Assembly (NCBI GenBank): GCA_007118765.1
Contig: SKQZ01000277.1
Coordinates: 1-9,600 of the forward strand
DNA from: Candidatus Hydrogenedentota bacterium
Lineage (GTDB): Bacteria > Hydrogenedentota > Hydrogenedentia > Hydrogenedentales > CAITNO01
Length of the DNA: 9,600 bases
Reading direction: 5' to 3'
Shown: piece after piece, positions 6,035 through 9,600 of the stretch
How positions within the stretch are numbered: the stretch's first letter is position 1
Layout: every line of letters starts with the position of its first letter
Program-made: the position numbers and the translations under genes
The notes under the pieces: model-generated
Databases searched by the model: none
Seen by the model: only the letters and a program-made list of their open reading frames with translations
What the model was told of the DNA's origin: nothing

Positions 6035-6922
6035 ATGAAAACATGGTTAAAGCGCGTCCTTGTATTTTGCATTGTGTCGTTCCTGACGCTTTGGGGGATG
6101 GTTGTTGTTTTCGGCGTTTACTTTACCGTGCGACCCCGTACCGCAACGATAGAAGAATTGGACGTTCTTGCCGGGCGCCCGGTTGAATCGGTGAGCATCG
6201 AAACGTCGGACCAAGTGGCGCTCTCCGCGTGGTATGTATCGGAGCATGCAGAGCGCGCGGTGATTCTGCTGGCCGGCATTGATTCCAATCGTCGCGCTTG
6301 CGTGGAACGGGCTGCGTTCTATCTGGAGGCGGGCTACAGCGTGTTGTTGCCCGACTTGCGGGCCTCCGGGCAGAGCGGCGGTCGTGCGGTAACCCTTGGC
6401 TGGCGGGAGCGCAAAGACCTGATCGCCTGTTACGCCTATCTGCGTGACAGGGGGTATCGCCACATCGGCGCAAATGGCATTTCACTGGGCGCGGCGACGA
6501 TTTGTTTTGCCTTGCCTGAATTGCCTGATCTGGCTTTTGTTGTGCTTGAATCCAGCTACGATACGCTTGCCAATGCGGTGCGCAACCGGCTTGCCGTGGT
6601 TGGTGCGCCCCATTTTATCGCCTACCCCTATTATCTTGGCCTGTCACTTTTCACGGGTACGCCCGCATGGCGATTGCGGCCCTTGGATTATATGGCGTAT
6701 TGCACGATGCCCGCGTTAATCATGGCGGGTGATGCAGAAATTGAACTGTCCGTTTCCGAAACACAGGCCCTTTACGATGCCTGTGCCGCAGCACACAAAA
6801 CACTATACTTTTTTCGCGGCGGGCGGCACGAAGACTTTCTGCGGAATTATCCCGAGCAATACACGGAAGTATTGGAAACGTTCTTGAACGAGATAGCGTC
6901 TTATGCCCGAAAAGCTGCTTGA
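6035..6922 (+). CDS. Membrane-anchored alpha/beta hydrolase
   Basis: From ATG 6035 the product is 295 residues with an N-terminal anchor at about 6-30, preceded by Lys and Arg. The frame is open from an ATG at 5942, but those 31 extra residues would precede the anchor and that ATG is inside a hairpin. The hydrolase fold shows ILLAGIDSNRR (77-87), YSVLLPDLRASGQSGG (101-116), and a nucleophile elbow GISLG with Ser150. A late acidic strand GDAE (232-235) and GGRHEDF with His265 follow. The region 175-220 looks like a lid. The usual HG before the oxyanion loop is AG here, and the normal catalytic Asp in the GxxD position is Glu235 (Asp233 is an alternative). It belongs to the esterase/peptidase-like 'lysophospholipase' group, but the substrate cannot be read. 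The ABC ATPase gene starts within its last 20 bases, indicating co-expression. Confidence 0.85.
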   Translation: MKTWLKRVLVFCIVSFLTLWGMVVVFGVYFTVRPRTATIEELDVLAGRPVESVSIETSDQVALSAWYVSEHAERAVILLAGIDSNRRACVERAAFYLEAGYSVLLPDLRASGQSGGRAVTLGWRERKDLIACYAYLRDRGYRHIGANGISLGAATICFALPELPDLAFVVLESSYDTLANAVRNRLAVVGAPHFIAYPYYLGLSLFTGTPAWRLRPLDYMAYCTMPALIMAGDAEIELSVSETQALYDACAAAHKTLYFFRGGRHEDFLRNYPEQYTEVLETFLNEIASYARKAA

Positions 6923-8426
6923 AATGACGGGCATCAGCAAGGCTTTCGGCGGCCCGAAAGTGCTTGATGATGTCGCCTTTGATTTGCGTCCGGGTGAGGT
7001 GCATGTGCTCGCAGGCGAAAACGGCGCAGGCAAGAGTACGCTCATGCGCATACTATCCGGGGTGTATACGGAGTATGAGGGCGTCATGCGGGTGCGTGGC
7101 ACACACGTCCGGTTTCGTTCGCCTCAGGATGCCGCCAAACAAGGCATCTCCATCATCCACCAGGAACTATCGCTGGCGCCGGAGATGAGTGTTGCCGACA
7201 ACATTTTTCTTGGCCGGGAAACGGTCGGACCGGCGGGCTGGCTGCATTATGGACGCGAGCGGGCCGCCTGTAAAGCCTTGTTGCGGCGGCTGGGGATCGA
7301 GGCGGCGCCAAATGTGCCCGCAGGCGCTTATCCCATGGGGGTGCAGCAAGGCATGGAAATCGCCAAGGCGCTGGCGTTTGACGCCACCATCATCATTATG
7401 GACGAACCCACCAGTGCGCTCACGGAACCCGAGGCGGAGCGATTGTTTGCCGTGATGGAGTCGCTCAAAAAACAGGGATGTGGCATTGTATATATCAGCC
7501 ACAAGATGGAAGAGATCTACCGGGTGGCGGACCGCATCACGGTATTGCGGGACGGGCGCCGTATCGGTGTGGCCACACCCGATGCGTTGCCGCGAAAACA
7601 AATGATTCAGTGGATGGTGGGACGTTCGCTTGATGAGCAGTTTCAGTGGCAGCCACATGAGCCGGGCGATGTGGCATTGACATTGCATAATGTTACCGTG
7701 CCCGATCCGGGCGGACGTGCGCGCCCTGCCGCAAAGGACGTTTCCTTCACGGTGCACGCCGGCGAAATTGTGGGGTTGGCCGGATTGCAGGGCGCAGGTG
7801 CGGAGGCCCTTATATATGGGCTTTATGGCGCTTATGGTCGTGTGGTGCAGGGCGACATCCTGCTGTGTGGCGAACCGTACACGCCGCGCTCACCGCGCGA
7901 TGCCATGCGTCGGGGGCTTGTGTTTCTTTCCAGTGACCGAAAAGGCGAAGGCCTGGTGCAGGGCATGAGCGTGACGCAGAATATTACCTTGCCCGCGTTG
8001 CCGACGTATTCCCCGTGGGGGGGGCTGCGTGAACGGTGGGAGCGCAGGGCGGCCCGGGAACGGGAAAAGGCATTCGGCATTCGTGTCGAAACGGTGGAGC
8101 AGCCAGTTCATACGCTTTCGGGCGGCAACCAACAAAAGGTTGTATTGGCAAAATGTCTTGAAACGAACCCCCATGTGCTGTTGCTGAACGAGCCGACGCG
8201 CGGCGTGGATGTGGGCGCGAAACACGAGATATACGGACTGATGGCGGCGTGGAGTGCCGCAGGTAAAGCCATTGTGCTGATAACGTCGGAAATGCCCGAA
8301 TTGATTGCGTTGTCCGACCGTATTGTCGTGCTGCATCAAGGGTACGTGACGGCCCGCCTTGATCGAGGTACGGCAACGCCTGAAGTCGTTTTGGAAGCCG
8401 CCATGGGAAATGTTGCAAAAACGTAA
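6903..8426 (+). CDS. Sugar-type ABC importer ATP-binding protein with two nucleotide-binding domains (RbsA/MglA-like)
   Basis: The 507-residue product has two fused ATPase domains, as in RbsA, MglA and XylG, which power import of ribose, galactose, xylose and related compounds. Domain 1 has Walker A GENGAGKST (38-46), Q-loop HQELSLAPEMSVADNI, Walker B IIIMDEPT (163-170) and His200. Its signature is degenerate (YPMGVQQ, 143-149). Domain 2 has a degenerate Walker A (GLQGAGAEAL, 294-303, no Lys), the family block LSSDRKGEGL (342-351), a clean signature LSGGNQQK (405-412) and Walker B LLLNEPTRGVD, with Asn429 in place of the usual Asp. The pattern suggests one good composite site (Walker A1, Walker B1, signature 2) and one degenerate site. 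ATG 6903 lies 20 bases before the end of the hydrolase frame. The permease gene follows after 15 bases. The substrate is unknown. Confidence 0.95.
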   Translation: MPEKLLEMTGISKAFGGPKVLDDVAFDLRPGEVHVLAGENGAGKSTLMRILSGVYTEYEGVMRVRGTHVRFRSPQDAAKQGISIIHQELSLAPEMSVADNIFLGRETVGPAGWLHYGRERAACKALLRRLGIEAAPNVPAGAYPMGVQQGMEIAKALAFDATIIIMDEPTSALTEPEAERLFAVMESLKKQGCGIVYISHKMEEIYRVADRITVLRDGRRIGVATPDALPRKQMIQWMVGRSLDEQFQWQPHEPGDVALTLHNVTVPDPGGRARPAAKDVSFTVHAGEIVGLAGLQGAGAEALIYGLYGAYGRVVQGDILLCGEPYTPRSPRDAMRRGLVFLSSDRKGEGLVQGMSVTQNITLPALPTYSPWGGLRERWERRAAREREKAFGIRVETVEQPVHTLSGGNQQKVVLAKCLETNPHVLLLNEPTRGVDVGAKHEIYGLMAAWSAAGKAIVLITSEMPELIALSDRIVVLHQGYVTARLDRGTATPEVVLEAAMGNVAKT

Positions 8427-8441
8427 TCCGGGACTGTTGTT

Positions 8442-9449
8442 ATGACGAGTACGAGACACGCAATGATCTTCAGTATTGTTCGCAACGTTGCGGCCAAGCC
8501 TGTGAGCCGCGCAATCTTCGCGTTGTTAATCATCCTTGTGCTGGGCGCTGTTTTTCATGCGGAAGGTTCGTTCTACCGCTGGGATACCCATCGGGATATG
8601 TTGCGACACATTTCCAGATACGGCATGCTTGCCTGCGGTCTTACGCTGGTTATCATTACCGGCGGTATTGATCTCGCCGTCGGAAGTGTGCTCGGATTGG
8701 TTGCGGTGCTTTCCGCCATCCTGATGATTCACTGGCAGTGGTCGGCGTGGGTGGCCGTGCCTGTATGTTTGCTTGCCGGACTTGCCTGTGGCACGGTCTC
8801 CGGTGTGCTGGTGGCGCGATTTCGAGTGCAGGCGTTCATTGCCACCCTTGCCATGATGGTGTTTGCCCGGGGCGTGGCCAAATATATTTCCGGCGGCCGA
8901 AAGATCTCACAGGGCGTTCAAACCGAAGACGGATTTGAGTACCTTGAGTTCCCCGCATTTCTTGACTTCCTGAATGCCCGTGTTTTCAACGATCATGTGG
9001 CGGTGGTGACTTTGGTTTTTCTTGCCTGTACCGTTATTTCGTGGTTGTTACTGGCCCGATTCCGACCCGGCCGGTACATGTATGCCATCGGGGGTAATGA
9101 AGAAGCTGCGCGGTTGTCCGGTGTGCCCGTGGCCATGATCAAAACACTCGCCTATGCCATGAGCGGACTGTTTGCCGCTGTGGCAGGCATTTGTCAGGCA
9201 GCCCAGGAAACACAAGGTGATCCCGAAGCGGTCGTGTCGTATGAACTTACGGCCATTGCCATTGTTGTAATCGGCGGCACCAACCTCATGGGCGGTCGGG
9301 GCGGCGTGGGGCTTACACTGGTCGGCGCCCTTACCATTGGCTACCTGGAAAAGATACTGAGCCTTAACGCCGTGGGCGAAGCGGGACGCCTGATGTTGAC
9401 CGGATTCATCATTGTGGCGGCCGTACTGTTTCAGCGCAATAAACGTTGA
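8442..9449 (+). CDS. Sugar-type ABC importer permease (RbsC-like)
   Basis: The 335-residue membrane protein matches the RbsC/XylH/AraH permease family (BPD_transp_2). Marker motifs are TGGIDLAVGSVLGL (73-86), AIGGNEEAARLSGVPV (215-230) and IGGTNLMGGRGG (277-288). The loop between 210 and 230 is the part of these permeases that contacts the ATPase. I count eight to ten membrane segments, beginning at about 22-40, 62-80 and 83-98 and ending at about 317-330. The first ATG of the frame is used, 15 bases after the ATPase stop; the Shine-Dalgarno is weak (GGGAC), and ATG 8463 is another possible start. With the preceding gene it forms the membrane part of an importer, but no periplasmic binding protein is encoded in the 151 bases that remain. 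Confidence 0.95.
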   Translation: MTSTRHAMIFSIVRNVAAKPVSRAIFALLIILVLGAVFHAEGSFYRWDTHRDMLRHISRYGMLACGLTLVIITGGIDLAVGSVLGLVAVLSAILMIHWQWSAWVAVPVCLLAGLACGTVSGVLVARFRVQAFIATLAMMVFARGVAKYISGGRKISQGVQTEDGFEYLEFPAFLDFLNARVFNDHVAVVTLVFLACTVISWLLLARFRPGRYMYAIGGNEEAARLSGVPVAMIKTLAYAMSGLFAAVAGICQAAQETQGDPEAVVSYELTAIAIVVIGGTNLMGGRGGVGLTLVGALTIGYLEKILSLNAVGEAGRLMLTGFIIVAAVLFQRNKR

Positions 9450-9550
9450 CAGATTCACATCCACGATTGAAAATCAACTTAGCCCGGATATTTCATCAGG
9501 TTTCGTCGTGAGCCTGTGAAGATTGCGCCAGAGCAGGTGCTTTGCGCAGG

Positions 9551-9591
9551 CCGCCGGCTGACAGCGTGTTAGTACACGTCGAAGTCGGCGG
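9551..9591. repeat. Nested inverted repeat in the non-coding tail of the window
   Basis: An outer stem pairs CCGCCGGCT (9551-9559) with AGTCGGCGG (9583-9591), 9 pairs with one G-T. An inner stem pairs CGTGT (9565-9569) with ACACG (9574-9578) around TAGT. There is no T-run, so it is not a typical terminator. The surrounding 9450-9600 has no gene-like frame. It may be the edge of a dispersed repeat or mobile element, or a structured RNA region. Confidence 0.4.
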
Positions 9592-9600
9592 GCAAGCAAA

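Overview
The window looks like chromosomal DNA of a Gram-negative bacterium from a poorly sampled lineage. An outer-membrane lipoprotein and two secretin-domain proteins imply an outer membrane. A rubrerythrin with a rubredoxin-like tail suggests an anaerobe or microaerophile. GC content looks moderate, around the mid-fifties by eye. No protein is close enough to a model organism for me to name the phylum. A PVC-like or other candidate phylum is only a guess.

Region 1 (1-3324, + strand) is one compact operon entering from upstream. It contains the last codons of an unknown gene, a lipoprotein with TPR-like repeats and a C-terminal FxLYD-like domain, and two secretin-domain proteins whose reading frames overlap by one base. 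Both secretins lack the large periplasmic N-domains of standard GspD/PilQ proteins. TPR lipoproteins act as secretin pilotins in type IV pilus systems, so the three genes may form a small outer-membrane export or pilus module. This is the most unusual part of the window.

Region 2 (3325-4860, + strand) holds a good extended -10 promoter, then yebC and ruvC one base apart, then a two-way terminator. No ruvA or ruvB follows.

Region 3 (4884-5604) is a minus-strand rubrerythrin gene that converges with ruvC and shares its terminator. Its upstream region is divergent and contains a strong forward promoter.

Region 4 (5605-9449, + strand) is a second likely operon. It encodes a small protein resembling a minimal nucleotidyltransferase (MNT/MntA) without its key catalytic residues, a membrane-anchored alpha/beta hydrolase, a double-domain sugar-type ABC ATPase whose start lies inside the hydrolase gene, and an RbsC-type permease. 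No periplasmic binding protein gene is visible. The hydrolase may process what the transporter imports, or something at the membrane surface.

Region 5 (9450-9600) has no convincing gene. It contains a nested inverted-repeat structure that could be the edge of a repeat or mobile element.
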